Shown here: in pieces, positions 20,019 through 30,141 of the stretch | Numbering within the stretch: the first letter of the stretch is position 1 | How the letters are laid out: each line of letters opens with the position of its first letter | Assembly (NCBI GenBank): GCA_903842675.1 | Contig: CAIMMQ010000095.1 | Location: 1-40,957, forward strand | Direction of reading: 5' to 3' | From: an uncultured Actinomycetes bacterium | GTDB taxonomy: Bacteria; Actinomycetota; Actinomycetes; Nanopelagicales; Nanopelagicaceae | DNA: 40,957 bases | Made by a program: the position numbers and the translations under genes | The notes under the pieces: generated by a model | What the model was told of the DNA's origin: nothing | The model's input: the letters and a program-made list of their open reading frames with translations, nothing else | Databases searched by the model: none

Positions 20019-22886
20019 CTAGTTGATCGCCAGTTCGGATATCGCCGGGCAGGAGCAAATTAGATTCCTATCCCCGTGAACACCGTCTATTCGACCCACT
20101 GTGGGCCAGTATTTGCCCGTTCTGGCTAGTTCCACGTTATTCCCGGTTGGGAATGCTGCGATCTCTCTTGAGTACTTACGATCCCAGTTCTCGCGAACCA
20201 AATCAGCACTTGTGTGAGGTGCAAAACGTAATGGTGATTCTTCGACGGTAAGCAAACCAGCTTCGATATCTGCAATTTCGGCTCTAATTGAGACCATCGC
20301 TGTTATGAAACGTTCCAGCTCACGTAAATCTTCTGATTCAGTTGGCTCAATCATCAAAGTTCCGGCTACTGGGAAACTAACTGTTGGCGCATGAAAGCCA
20401 TGATCCATTAAACGCTTCGCAACATCATCAACGGTGACGCCAGTTTGTTTGGTGATCTCGCGTAAATCGATAATGCATTCGTGAGCGATATAGCCATTCT
20501 TACCCTTGTATAAGACCGGATAATGCGGATCAAGTTTGCTCGCCAAATAATTGGCAGAAAGAATCGCGATTTCGGTCGCTCTAGTTAAACCTGCGCCACC
20601 CATCATCCGAATGTAAGACCAGGAAATTGGCAAGATGCTGGCTGAACCAAATGGCGCCGAACTTACGGGTCCAGGACCTGTAGCCGGACCACAAGATGGA
20701 TCATTAGGATGATTTGGCAAATATGGTCCGAGGTGAGCTTTAGCGATTACTGGACCAACTCCTGGTCCCCCGCCACCATGTGGAATACAGAAAGTTTTAT
20801 GCAAATTCAAGTGCGAGACATCAGCACCAAATTTACCCGGCTTCGCTAAACCTACGAGTGCGTTGAGATTGGCACCATCGACGTAAACCTGACCGCCTGC
20901 ATCATGAACCAAACCGCAGATCTCTCCGATTGCCTCTTCAAAAACGCCGTGAGTAGATGGATAGGTCACCATCAACGCGGCCAAAGTTTCGCGATGTTCT
21001 GCAATCTTTTCCTTCAAATCTGGAACGCTTACATTGCCCTCGTCATCACATGCGATTACTACAACTCGCATTCCCGCCATAACCGCACTGGCCGCATTTG
21101 TGCCGTGGGCACTTGATGGAATCAAACAAATATCTCGGTCCATTTGATTTTCTGCAACAAGATAATTCTTAATCGCAAGTAACCCAGCGAACTCGCCTTG
21201 CGATCCAGCATTGGGTTGCAAAGAAACAACATCGTATCCGGTAATTTCGATAAGCCAATCTGATAATTGCGAGATCAATTCTCGGATCCCTGCGCTCTGA
21301 TCTGCAGGCGCAAACGGGTGTAGTTGCGAAAATTCTGGCCAAGTCACAGATGCCATTTCTGTCGTTGCATTCAATTTCATTGTGCACGATCCCAACGGAA
21401 TCATGGTCCGATCCAGAGCAAGATCGCGATCTGAAAGCGCGCGTAAATACCGCAACATCGAAGTTTCAGAGTGATACGTATTAAAGAGTGGGTGTGTTAA
21501 AAACCCTGTTGTGCGCTTATACGAATCAGAAATATCCACAACTTTCGAAAAATCTTTACCTTGCACATTGAAAAAGTTAAGAATTGTTTGCAAATCCGAC
21601 AAAACTGTCGTCTCATCCAAAGTAATTCCAATTTCGCTCTCAGATATGACTCTTACATTGAAGCCATTGGCTAAGGCAATTGCCTGAATCGATTTAGCGT
21701 CCACTCCCCTAACGACGAAAGTATCGAAAGTTTGTTTGGTCGGAATATCAAAACCCGATTGCACTAAAGTCATTTTTAGATAACTTGTGAAACTTGCAAC
21801 TCTTTCAGATATTTCCTTCAAGCCCTGAGGTCCATGCCACATTGCGTAGAGTCCGGACATAACTGCTAGCAACACTTGTGCGGTGCAGATGTTTGATGTG
21901 GCTTTATCTCGACGAATATGTTGTTCGCGGGTTTGAAGTGCTAAACGTAGCGCCGGATTTCCATGCACATCTACGCTTTGACCAACAAGGCGGCCAGGCA
22001 AAGATCGCTCTAATCCATTACGAACCGCCATGAAACCGGCATGTGGTCCACCAAATCCCATTGGAACACCAAAACGTTGTGCCGAGCCAACAGCTATATC
22101 AAAACCAAGATCTCCGGCAGATTTAAAAATAGTTGATGCAAGTAAATCGGCGGCATAAATGGTAAGTGCCCCTTGCTCTTTCAGATTTTGAAGGGCTGGT
22201 TGCGCGTCGAATACTTCACCGTCACTACCAATTTGCGCAAATATTGCACCAAATATTCCAGTTGGAAAATCGCTGGTTCGAAGAGTTGGAAAATCAACTT
22301 CAGCTACCGTAATCTTTAAAGGCTTTGCGCGAGTTTGGATTACAGCCTTTATGTGTTGATGTAAATTAGCATCGATCAGAAATACCGCGGCGTCATCACC
22401 TTGCCAAATTCGCCTGGCTAAGGTCATAGCTTCTGCCGCTGCGCTGGCTTCGTCCAACATTGATGCATTGGCAATTGGCAAATCAGTTAAATCTGCTACT
22501 AGCGTCTGGAAAGCAAAAATTGCTTCAAGTCGACCTTGACTAATTTCTGGTTGATAAGGGGTGTAAGCGGTGTACCAGGCTGGATTTTCTAAAACGTTTC
22601 GCAAAATTACGGGAGGTGTAATCGTTCCGTAATACCCGCTACCGATTAGAGATTTAAGAACACGGTTTTTTCCGGCCAAAATTCGTAACTGCGCAATGGT
22701 GGCTTCCTCAGATATTGCAGTTGGCATTGATTTCGCCAATTTTTCTTCCAGCAAAATATTACTTGGTACTACTTTTGCAATGAACTCTTGCAGTGAATTT
22801 TCGGAGAGTTCTTTTAGCATGATCGAAGTTTCGGCCGCGTCTGGACCAATATGACGGTCTACAAATTCCGATCTAGCTCTAGCCAT
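20019..22886 (-). CDS. gcvP: Aminomethyl-transferring glycine dehydrogenase (P-protein)
   Basis: [13 protein letters not shown]-terminus, [30 protein letters not shown]-lysine region; full-length 955 aa. Confidence 0.97.
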   Translation of the reverse strand: MARARSEFVDRHIGPDAAETSIMLKELSENSLQEFIAKVVPSNILLEEKLAKSMPTAISEEATIAQLRILAGKNRVLKSLIGSGYYGTITPPVILRNVLENPAWYTAYTPYQPEISQGRLEAIFAFQTLVADLTDLPIANASMLDEASAAAEAMTLARRIWQGDDAAVFLIDANLHQHIKAVIQTRAKPLKITVAEVDFPTLRTSDFPTGIFGAIFAQIGSDGEVFDAQPALQNLKEQGALTIYAADLLASTIFKSAGDLGFDIAVGSAQRFGVPMGFGGPHAGFMAVRNGLERSLPGRLVGQSVDVHGNPALRLALQTREQHIRRDKATSNICTAQVLLAVMSGLYAMWHGPQGLKEISERVASFTSYLKMTLVQSGFDIPTKQTFDTFVVRGVDAKSIQAIALANGFNVRVISESEIGITLDETTVLSDLQTILNFFNVQGKDFSKVVDISDSYKRTTGFLTHPLFNTYHSETSMLRYLRALSDRDLALDRTMIPLGSCTMKLNATTEMASVTWPEFSQLHPFAPADQSAGIRELISQLSDWLIEITGYDVVSLQPNAGSQGEFAGLLAIKNYLVAENQMDRDICLIPSSAHGTNAASAVMAGMRVVVIACDDEGNVSVPDLKEKIAEHRETLAALMVTYPSTHGVFEEAIGEICGLVHDAGGQVYVDGANLNALVGLAKPGKFGADVSHLNLHKTFCIPHGGGGPGVGPVIAKAHLGPYLPNHPNDPSCGPATGPGPVSSAPFGSASILPISWSYIRMMGGAGLTRATEIAILSANYLASKLDPHYPVLYKGKNGYIAHECIIDLREITKQTGVTVDDVAKRLMDHGFHAPTVSFPVAGTLMIEPTESEDLRELERFITAMVSIRAEIADIEAGLLTVEESPLRFAPHTSADLVRENWDRKYSREIAAFPTGNNVELARTGKYWPTVGRIDGVHGDRNLICSCPAISELAIN

Positions 22887-22953
22887 TTACTACTCCCCTA
22901 ACGATCGCCCCGATCTCTCGGAAGTTTCTTTTATAGGGGAAGGATAAAGAGTT

Positions 22954-23508
22954 TTAGGCGCCTTTGCGCTTTCTACGCTCTGAGAGCTCATCACTATCGA
23001 TCTCGGACGATGTGAGACCCGCCACCGTGGTTTCACCGGTTGTGACCCGCTCGCCTTGAAGAGTTGCGAGTGAACCTTCAACTTCGCTCCATACTTTTCC
23101 TATAGCAATTCCAAACACACCTTGACCACCTTGTAGTAAGTCCACGATCTCATCTGCGCTGGCACATTCATAAATTGATGCTCCATCAGACATTAACGTC
23201 ATGCGTTCCAAATCAGAGATACCGCGGCTGCGCAAATGTTCAACGGCGGTGCGAATGTTTTGAAGGGAAACTCCGGTATCTAGTAAACGTTTGACGATCT
23301 TTAAAACCAAAATATCTCGAAAACCGTAGAGACGTTGCGATCCTGAACCGGCTGCAGATTGCACGCCTGGTTCAACCAAGCCTGTTCTGGCCCAGTAATC
23401 CAATTGCCGGTAAGTAATTCCAGCAGCCACACATGCAGTTGCACCGCGGTAACCAATTTCTTGATTCTCGGGCAAAGCTGAAGTGCTAACGTCCGATTTT
23501 TCGGTCAT
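22954..23508 (-). CDS. MerR family transcriptional regulator (Rv1830-like by position)
   Basis: MerR HTH: GYRGATACVAAGITYRQLDYWARTGLVEPG...RLYGFRDILVLKIVKRLLDTGVSLQNIR. Confidence 0.9.
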   Translation of the reverse strand: MTEKSDVSTSALPENQEIGYRGATACVAAGITYRQLDYWARTGLVEPGVQSAAGSGSQRLYGFRDILVLKIVKRLLDTGVSLQNIRTAVEHLRSRGISDLERMTLMSDGASIYECASADEIVDLLQGGQGVFGIAIGKVWSEVEGSLATLQGERVTTGETTVAGLTSSEIDSDELSERRKRKGA

Positions 23509-23599
23509 GTCATTTACTCACTTCTGTGGGGGAAGATCCTTGCGGATATACCAGAAGGGTAGTTTGTGCCCAGCTCGGGGGCAATAACCGACACGCTTG

Positions 23600-23624
23600 A
23601 ACCTTAAAGTTAATCTAGAGGGTT
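23600..23624. promoter_or_regulatory. Candidate MerR-family operator (25-bp imperfect dyad)
   Basis: AACCTTAAAGTTAATCTAGAGGGTT; 8 of 12 symmetric positions match. Lies in the intergenic region upstream of the minus-strand merR at 22954-23508. Confidence 0.4.
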
Positions 23625-23640
23625 AGGGCGGCCGGGAGGG

Positions 23641-24111
23641 TTAACCTAAAAAATCCTCTGGGTTGATCTGGTCCAAGAACTCCCGGAACTTCTCAACTTC
23701 ATCATCGGACTGATCCGGAATCTCAATTCCCGCCGCTTCGAATAATTCTTCACTGGCCAGAATGGGGCTGTTGGTTCGCAGCGCTAAAGCGATTGCATCC
23801 GAAGGTCGGACTGAAATAGAACGCTCCCCCGATAAATTGAGAAGGGCGTAGAAAATGCCATCACGAAGTTCAGTTAGATGAATTGTAAGCAGGTCCACTT
23901 CTAGGGTTTTTAAAAGATTGACAATTAAATCATGTGTCAAGGGGCGCGGTGGTGTTAAGCCTTGTTGCGCGAAAGCAATTGCCGTCGCTTCAACTGAGCC
24001 AACCCAGATTGGGAGAAAGCGAATCCCGCCAGTTTCTTTCAGGAGAACAATTGGTTGATTCGAAGGCATCTCAACACGGACACCGACAACCTCAACAGGA
24101 TGGAGGTTCAA
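23641..24111 (-). CDS. Bifunctional nuclease (DUF151) family protein
   Basis: PIVLLKETGGIRFLPIWVGSVEATAIAFAQQG and SVRPSDAIALALRTNSPI motifs; between two merR genes as in other actinobacteria. Confidence 0.92.
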   Translation of the reverse strand: MNLHPVEVVGVRVEMPSNQPIVLLKETGGIRFLPIWVGSVEATAIAFAQQGLTPPRPLTHDLIVNLLKTLEVDLLTIHLTELRDGIFYALLNLSGERSISVRPSDAIALALRTNSPILASEELFEAAGIEIPDQSDDEVEKFREFLDQINPEDFLG

Positions 24112-24828
24112 TTACTTGGCGCGGCCTAAACCTGCAGCAACCAGAGCCGCATGAAGACGGATTGATAGCGCAGCAAGTTCGCGTTGTACTTCTTCTGCGC
24201 GAGCCTGCGCATCAGATCCTTTTTGACGAAGAAGAGGTGTAATAACTTGTTCGACCAATCCTATTTCGCGATCCGCTGCAGTCTTGAAAGAACGCAGATG
24301 CCGTCCCTCGATCCCGAAAGCCGCCATTTCAGCAACTGCTCTAGCAATTGCTAGTGAATGGGCATCGAAGTAACGACCTTTAATCGTTACCAAGCCAAAA
24401 GATTCCAATTCAGCAAGCTGGGTGTCGCTCAAACCGGAGGAGGCAATGAGTTCGTCGCGAGAAAGTTTTAGTGTGCTGTCCTGTAGAAAATTACTTGGAG
24501 CAAATTCGCCATCTACCGTAGCTAGTCGAGGTGCTGCCATACCGCCAGGCGCCGAAGCGGGTTGTAATCCGCGATCAATAGCATCCAGATTTTCCTTGAT
24601 AACTCGAAGCGGCAAATATTGGTCACGTTGTGCAGCAAGTACGTAACGTAGGCGCTCCAGATCAACGTTGGTGAATTTACGATAACCAGATGGCGTACGT
24701 TGCGGATCAATCAAACCTTCGGACTCAAGGAATCGGATCTTTGAGATAGTTATATCTGCAAATTCACCACGAAGCTTGGTCAAGACTTCACCGATACTTA
24801 GATACGCGCGTGCTGGAACACTCATCAA
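24112..24828 (-). CDS. MerR family transcriptional regulator, FtsR-like
   Basis: YLSIGEVLTKLRGEFADITISKIRFLESEGLIDPQRTPSGYRKFTNVDLERLRYVLAAQRDQYLPLRVIKENLDAID; adjacent to an FHA gene as in Rv1827/Rv1828. Confidence 0.88.
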   Translation of the reverse strand: MMSVPARAYLSIGEVLTKLRGEFADITISKIRFLESEGLIDPQRTPSGYRKFTNVDLERLRYVLAAQRDQYLPLRVIKENLDAIDRGLQPASAPGGMAAPRLATVDGEFAPSNFLQDSTLKLSRDELIASSGLSDTQLAELESFGLVTIKGRYFDAHSLAIARAVAEMAAFGIEGRHLRSFKTAADREIGLVEQVITPLLRQKGSDAQARAEEVQRELAALSIRLHAALVAAGLGRAK

Positions 24829-24834
24829 TTTCCC

Positions 24835-25314
24835 CTATTGTTTTCTAGCATTGTTTGAGGCGCTAATCGGCTGAAAGAAAGTCAACCGGAATTTGCCTAT
24901 TTGTATTTCATCGCCTTGGCTAAGGGAAGATTTAGCCGTAGAGACTGTATTTAGATATGTACCGTTCAAACTCTTCAAATCTACTATTTCAAACTGATTG
25001 CTTGAATTGCGCGATATTTCGCAATGCTTTCTTGAAACCGTAATATCGTCCAAAAAGATATCACTGAGCGCATCTCGACCAATTTTTACGCTGTCGCGAT
25101 CAAGCAAGAAACGTGAACCTTTCCCAGGACCTGCGAGCGAAATTAACATCGCGCAATTCCCAGGGATTTGTTCGATTATTTCGCGCTCATTAGAGCTAAG
25201 TGAATCCATTACTTGTGAGTCAGATTTTGCATCCGGGACTGCGCGCAAATTGCTTAAATTTAACGTGCTAGTTAATTCGAAATTTCCGTTAGGGAAGTCA
25301 CTAGAGGCACTCAT
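24835..25314 (-). CDS. garA: FHA domain protein, GarA/OdhI-like
   Basis: FHA core GSRFLLDRDSVKIGRDALSDIFLDDITVSRKHCEISR...DLKSLNGTYLN; N-terminal ELTS segment; next to an FtsR-like MerR gene. Confidence 0.8.
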   Translation of the reverse strand: MSASSDFPNGNFELTSTLNLSNLRAVPDAKSDSQVMDSLSSNEREIIEQIPGNCAMLISLAGPGKGSRFLLDRDSVKIGRDALSDIFLDDITVSRKHCEISRNSSNQFEIVDLKSLNGTYLNTVSTAKSSLSQGDEIQIGKFRLTFFQPISASNNARKQ

Positions 25315-25384
25315 GTACTGCCCCCTTTCGATATAAACCTTTACTTCAACTGTAGGCTGACACTATTTCACGGAAGGGTCGTGG

Positions 25385-25774
25385 TCAAGCGGTGAGTTGC
25401 CCATAATCTGGCGCTGACAGCAGCCCTGGCGCATCAGCTAATCCCCCAGATATTTCAATTTCGGCTATCCAGCCAGATCCATATGGATCAGAGTTGATTA
25501 CTTCAGGTGTCTTATCCAGACCCGAGTTGACCGCAACGATTTTTCCAGTCAGAGGTGCATAAATTTCCGAAACGCTCTTAGTTGATTCAACTTCCCCGCA
25601 TACTTTGTCCGCCGTAACGCTCTCACCAATCTTTGGGAGTTGTATGTACACGATATCTCCCAACGCGCCCTGCGCGAAGTCGGTAATTCCGATTCTAAAA
25701 ATTTGGGGGTTAGCGGTAGCGGCAATCCATTCATGCTCTTTTGTATATTTCAGTTCCGCTGGAATTGAACTCAT
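25385..25774 (-). CDS. gcvH: Glycine cleavage system H protein
   Basis: KYTKEHEWIAATANP, FAQGALGDIVYIQLP and lipoyl site CGEVESTKSVSEIYAPLTG. Confidence 0.96.
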   Translation of the reverse strand: MSSIPAELKYTKEHEWIAATANPQIFRIGITDFAQGALGDIVYIQLPKIGESVTADKVCGEVESTKSVSEIYAPLTGKIVAVNSGLDKTPEVINSDPYGSGWIAEIEISGGLADAPGLLSAPDYGQLTA

Positions 25775-25778
25775 TTGA

Positions 25779-26396
25779 TTATCTCCCCTTTAATTGCACA
25801 AACATTTGTTTGGTGAAAAGCCGTAAAAGCGCCGTAGCTGTGTAACGAAAACCTGTCAGAAGGTATAACGCTATCCCCCAGATAGCAAAACTCCAACCGA
25901 AAATTAGTAGAACTCGACCAAATCCACTGTTGCTCGAGACCAGAATCAATGGAAAGGCATAGAGAAGGGTGAAAGTTGCAGATTTGCCAAGAAAGGTGAC
26001 CTTGAAAACACCGCCACCGGTACCGCGCATGACCAAGAGCATCAGGGACAACCAGACATCTCGGCCAATCAATAAAATTGGAATCCAGGTTGGTAGTGCT
26101 CCGGAGATCGCCATAGCGATTAGAACCGCGGCTATGTACGCGCGATCAATTGCTGGATCGAGAAGCTCGCCAAAAGCACTCTCCTGTTTCAAAACCCTGG
26201 CTAATTTTCCATCCAAGTAATCCGTTACGCCCCCTATAACAAGGATGGTAAAACTTAAGGCGACGTTGTGCGCGTGTAAATAACTCCACAGGAAAAATGG
26301 AATACCTAGACCGCGCAGTATTGATATGGCATTTGGGATCGTATAAATCTGCGATCCATTCTGATTCCTCATATTGCGGCTCAAATCGTTATCCAC
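25779..26396 (-). CDS. CDP-alcohol phosphatidyltransferase family protein
   Basis: TIPNAISILRGLGIPFFLW and signature DYLDGKLARVLKQESAFGELLDPAIDR. Confidence 0.93.
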   Translation of the reverse strand: MDNDLSRNMRNQNGSQIYTIPNAISILRGLGIPFFLWSYLHAHNVALSFTILVIGGVTDYLDGKLARVLKQESAFGELLDPAIDRAYIAAVLIAMAISGALPTWIPILLIGRDVWLSLMLLVMRGTGGGVFKVTFLGKSATFTLLYAFPLILVSSNSGFGRVLLIFGWSFAIWGIALYLLTGFRYTATALLRLFTKQMFVQLKGR

Positions 26397-26405
26397 CGCA
26401 GCAAA

Positions 26406-28370
26406 CTACTCTCGTTCCTTAACCTTCACGACTACCTCCACGGGAGTGCCCGGGAAGCCAAATTCTTCACGCAATCTACGCTCAATGAACCGTCGATAAG
26501 AGGTTTCCACGAACTCGCTGGAGAAAACTACAAATTTCGGTGGGCAAATTGCCGCCTGAGTGGCAAATCTGATCTTTGGTTGTTTTCCGCTTCGCACTGG
26601 CGGTGGGGTTGCCGCGATCAGAGCGCCCAAGAAGGAATTCAGCTTGCTGGTTGGCACTCGCTTCTCCCAACTTGAAATCGCTGTGCGCAGCGCTGGGGCT
26701 AGTCGATCTCGGTGCCAGCCGGTTTTTGCTGAAATATTCACACGCTGAGCCCAAGGATAACGCTCCAAATTCCGTTCTAACTCTTTATCTAATTGCAGTT
26801 GTCGCTCTTCATCGACCATGTCCCATTTATTCATAACAATCACCAGAGCTCGGCCAGCTTCTTCAACCATGGTGACAATTCGCAGGTCTTGTTCGGTTAA
26901 CGGAACTGAGGCATCAAAAACAACTACGGCAACTTCAGCTCGTTCCAAGGCAATGGAAGTTCGAAGTGAGGCGTAATAATCTGTGCCACTATCTTGATGT
27001 GCGCGCTTACGAATTCCCGCTGTGTCGATAAATCTCCAAGTTGACCCATCAATCTCGATTAGTTCATCAACGGGATCACGAGTTGTTCCGGCAGCATCAT
27101 CAACCAGAACTCTTGACTCGCCGGCCAAAATATTTAACAAACTGGATTTTCCAACATTTGGTCGACCGACAAGAGCAATTCTGCGAAACCCATCATCCGG
27201 TTTTTCGCTACCAACTTCTGGAAGTTGCTTCACTATATAGTCCAGCATGTCACCGCTGCCACGTCCATGTAGCGCTGAAACAAATTTTGGTTCCCCAAGC
27301 CCTAAATTCCATAAACCATGTGCCAGCGCCTCTTCATTTGCGCCATCAACTTTATTTGCAGCAAGTACAACCTTCTTCTTGGATTTACGAAGCAAAGTTA
27401 ATAGAGACTCATCTTCATCGAGAGCACCTACTTGAGCATCGATCACAAAAAGGACAAGATCACTCTCGGCAATAGCCGCTTCAGACCCTGCAGTAATTTT
27501 CTGGGAGATACCTTCTGGTTTAACTTCCCAACCACCAGTATCAATCAAAATAAAACGTCGCCCGTTCCATTCTGCCTCGTACTTAACTCGATCTCGTGTT
27601 ACACCAGGTGTATCTTCCACAATCGCTTCTCTGCGGCCAATAATTCGATTTACCAGGGTTGATTTTCCAACGTTTGGTCGACCAATTACCGCAATTTTTG
27701 GCAGACCGAGTAAATTTTTACGTTTCAACCATTCCCAAATAATTTCTACAACTTCCTTCAAACCCATCTCAGTTGAATCTAATTCAAGCGCATCCTCTGC
27801 TGGACGCAGTGGCGAGATTTTGCGAGTGCTATCGATTAGATCGCGATTATCCAATGATTTAGCCACTTTTTCCGTGGCATCACTGGCATCCATTTCGGTC
27901 GCACGGCGTAGCGCTCTAGCCTGTAAATCGGCATATAGAAAAACTTTGAGATTCGCATCAGGTGCAACAACGGTTCCGATATCACGCCCTTCAACAACTA
28001 TTCCAGTGTCACATTCTTCGATAATTGTTTTCTGCATATCGACCAAATGTGCTCGCAATTCTGGAATCTGACTCAATTGAGAGACTTGATCCGTAATCCT
28101 GTTGGAGCGAATTTCAGAGGTTACGTCCACATCCCCAGCCATGATCCTTGGATCTTTTGGATCTGTTTTAAAAGAAATTGGATGTTTTTTAATAGCCGCA
28201 ATAATTTCCCAGCCTTGATCAACATTTTCTTGCAATGCAATCCACGTAGCTGCTCTATAAAGAGCTCCGGTATCAAGATATTTCCAATTTGCACGAGTTG
28301 CTATTGCTTTCGCTGTACTTGATTTTCCGGAACCACTTGGACCGTCGATCGCAACTACAATTCCGGCCAT
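26406..28370 (-). CDS. Bifunctional cytidylate kinase / GTPase Der
   Basis: N-terminal CMK ([39 protein letters not shown]) continuous in one ORF with Der, which has two G domains ([17 protein letters not shown] and [17 protein letters not shown]) and a KH-like C-terminus. Confidence 0.95.
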   Translation of the reverse strand: MAGIVVAIDGPSGSGKSSTAKAIATRANWKYLDTGALYRAATWIALQENVDQGWEIIAAIKKHPISFKTDPKDPRIMAGDVDVTSEIRSNRITDQVSQLSQIPELRAHLVDMQKTIIEECDTGIVVEGRDIGTVVAPDANLKVFLYADLQARALRRATEMDASDATEKVAKSLDNRDLIDSTRKISPLRPAEDALELDSTEMGLKEVVEIIWEWLKRKNLLGLPKIAVIGRPNVGKSTLVNRIIGRREAIVEDTPGVTRDRVKYEAEWNGRRFILIDTGGWEVKPEGISQKITAGSEAAIAESDLVLFVIDAQVGALDEDESLLTLLRKSKKKVVLAANKVDGANEEALAHGLWNLGLGEPKFVSALHGRGSGDMLDYIVKQLPEVGSEKPDDGFRRIALVGRPNVGKSSLLNILAGESRVLVDDAAGTTRDPVDELIEIDGSTWRFIDTAGIRKRAHQDSGTDYYASLRTSIALERAEVAVVVFDASVPLTEQDLRIVTMVEEAGRALVIVMNKWDMVDEERQLQLDKELERNLERYPWAQRVNISAKTGWHRDRLAPALRTAISSWEKRVPTSKLNSFLGALIAATPPPVRSGKQPKIRFATQAAICPPKFVVFSSEFVETSYRRFIERRLREEFGFPGTPVEVVVKVKERE

Positions 28371-28400
28371 AAGAGAACCTTACTAGTGATCTAGAGGGGT

Positions 28401-28444
28401 ATTTTCTACGAACTTCTATGAACCTCTATGAACCTCTATGAAAA
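28401..28444. repeat. Short 10-bp tandem repeat (about 4 units, degrading)
   Basis: Direct read: attttctacg / aacttctatg / aacctctatg / aacctctatg / aaaa in the tyrA to cmk-der gap. Confidence 0.8.
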
Positions 28445-28451
28445 TTGTCTG

Positions 28452-29522
28452 CTATTTGCGCGGGATATGCGCTAACCAACCCTGCGCGAGCAGGTGCTTT
28501 TGGAGCTTGTGAGCATCTAGATCGTTCAGAGCAAGTGTTATGAGCCCAGTCTCTTGATTTGGACTGTGTTCGATGGCTAAATCTTCGATATTGACACCAA
28601 CATTGCTGCATTCTTGAAAAATAAGTGCAAGCTGACCAGGTTTATCGGAAATAACAATTGGAAGGTATGTGTAATCACGCTTTCCGCTGCCATGTTTGCC
28701 AGGAATTCGCGCCCGCCCAGAGCGACCTTGCGAAATAAATTCTTCTATAGATTCACTATCTCGCAAGATCAAAGCGCTTTTCAAGTTATTTAGTTTGGTA
28801 ATTGCTTCATCTAGTTTTGGAACCAGGGCATCAGAGTTTGCAGTCAATAAAGTGGACCAAAGTTTAGGATCTGAATCGGCCAATCTTGTGAGGTCGCGCA
28901 AACCTTGGCCCGCTAGATTTAGGGCTGCGATATCTGCTTCATTTAACATCCCCGCCAATAGCGAACTCAGAATCTGCGGAAAATGCGAGACCAGTGCCAC
29001 TGCAGCATCATGCTCTTGCGCCCCTAAAGTGAAAGGCGTGCTTCCTAAAATTCTTCCCAAATCGAGTACAAAATCAATAACTTCTTGATCTGTCTTCGAG
29101 GTTGGCGTAACGATCCATGGACGTGAATCAAAGATATCTGCTCGAGCAGAGCCCGGCCCGGAAACTTCACGCCCAGCCATCGGGTGCGCGGAGCAAAATC
29201 TTTTAGCAATTTCTGGAAATTTTTCTACTTCAACGTGAAGGTTAGACTTTATGCCTGCGATATCTATGAATTTTGCTTCTGGGTTACTTTCAAACACACG
29301 CTTTAGCTCTTGAAAAACTGAATCGGGCGGAGTGGCGATAAGAAATACATCTGTTTTCGCCGGGCGAACATTCGTTTGTAGCAAATCGATAGCCATTTTC
29401 TCATTCTTGGGGTCAAGATCTGAGATTGAGAGGGAAAATCCACTCTCTTTAAGCTTGAGACCTATGGACGTCCCAATCAAACCTGCGCCAATTATGTGAA
29501 TATGTGGTTGTAGCGCCTTCAT
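28452..29522 (-). CDS. tyrA: Prephenate dehydrogenase with C-terminal ACT domain
   Basis: HIIGAGLIGTSIGLKLKESGFSLSISD (Rossmann), AHPMAGREVSGPGSARADIF, then an ACT-like region ISDKPGQLALIFQECSNVGVNIEDL. Confidence 0.92.
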   Translation of the reverse strand: MKALQPHIHIIGAGLIGTSIGLKLKESGFSLSISDLDPKNEKMAIDLLQTNVRPAKTDVFLIATPPDSVFQELKRVFESNPEAKFIDIAGIKSNLHVEVEKFPEIAKRFCSAHPMAGREVSGPGSARADIFDSRPWIVTPTSKTDQEVIDFVLDLGRILGSTPFTLGAQEHDAAVALVSHFPQILSSLLAGMLNEADIAALNLAGQGLRDLTRLADSDPKLWSTLLTANSDALVPKLDEAITKLNNLKSALILRDSESIEEFISQGRSGRARIPGKHGSGKRDYTYLPIVISDKPGQLALIFQECSNVGVNIEDLAIEHSPNQETGLITLALNDLDAHKLQKHLLAQGWLAHIPRK

Positions 29523-29896
29523 TTCTGCAAATCTTTACGTAACACGCTCGCTCCACGTAGATAGATATGTTTGATATCGCCACGCTCGCGTGTTGTTCTG
29601 GCGTGCAACATGACACGAACACATCGGGGCAATGAACCAACCACGGCTATCTCAGCCGCGCACATAAGGGGAACATCACCGAAACCCATCGATCTAGCCC
29701 CTGTGGCCGGAAAGTCACTAACGAGGTCTTGGGTGGCGGTGAATAAGACTGAAATCAAGTCGCCATCTTCTAAACCGTTCTGGCTCATGATCTCGCGCAG
29801 CAATTCTGTGACTGCTGATGCCATTTGCGTGGGCGTATCTTCGGCTAGTTGCGTGGCACCACGAAAGGCACGAACTTGCTTCTCCGAATTCATCAT
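29519..29896 (-). CDS. aroH: Chorismate mutase, AroH type
   Basis: VRAFRGATQLAEDTPTQMASAVTELLREIMSQNGL, ISVLFTATQDLVSDFPA and RVMLHARTTR motifs; 4-nt overlap with tyrA. Confidence 0.93.
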   Translation of the reverse strand: MMNSEKQVRAFRGATQLAEDTPTQMASAVTELLREIMSQNGLEDGDLISVLFTATQDLVSDFPATGARSMGFGDVPLMCAAEIAVVGSLPRCVRVMLHARTTRERGDIKHIYLRGASVLRKDLQK

Positions 29897-29962
29897 ACGA
29901 GAAGGATAGCGTTTGCCGTGTTGCGAAGGATTACCATTTAACTATTTAAACCATATGCCCTT

Positions 29963-30127
29963 TTATTGATAAATTGATATTTATTTTATCGATAAAGAAT
30001 TCTGGCCTAACCAGCCTGCCGATCAAATATCGATAAAACTGTATTTCAGAATCATTTTGTGCTCGCAAATATCTATTTATCGATAGGCATTGAAAGCAAT
30101 TCAAACCATTAAAACGTTTTATCGCTA
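29963..30127. promoter_or_regulatory. Cluster of TATCGATA palindromes and related WTATYGATAAA motifs; candidate operator array
   Basis: TATCGATA at 29987-29994, 30028-30035 and 30078-30085; variants TTATTGATAAA (29963), ATTGATAT (29973) and TTTTATCGCTA (30117), all intergenic. Confidence 0.5.
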
Positions 30128-30141
30128 TTCTTAAATACTGT

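Noticed and set aside
22887-22953. Possible glycine riboswitch upstream of gcvP
   Set aside because: The gap is only about 67 bp and I could not find the conserved glycine aptamer core.
26560-28322. Many plus-strand ORFs of 60-144 aa antisense to cmk-der
   Set aside because: Low-complexity or unnatural composition and fully inside a confidently assigned conserved CDS; frame artefacts.
29963-30127. TATCGATA cluster as a replication origin or DnaA-box array
   Set aside because: Sites do not match the DnaA-box consensus TTATCCACA and there is no dnaA/dnaN/parB neighbourhood.
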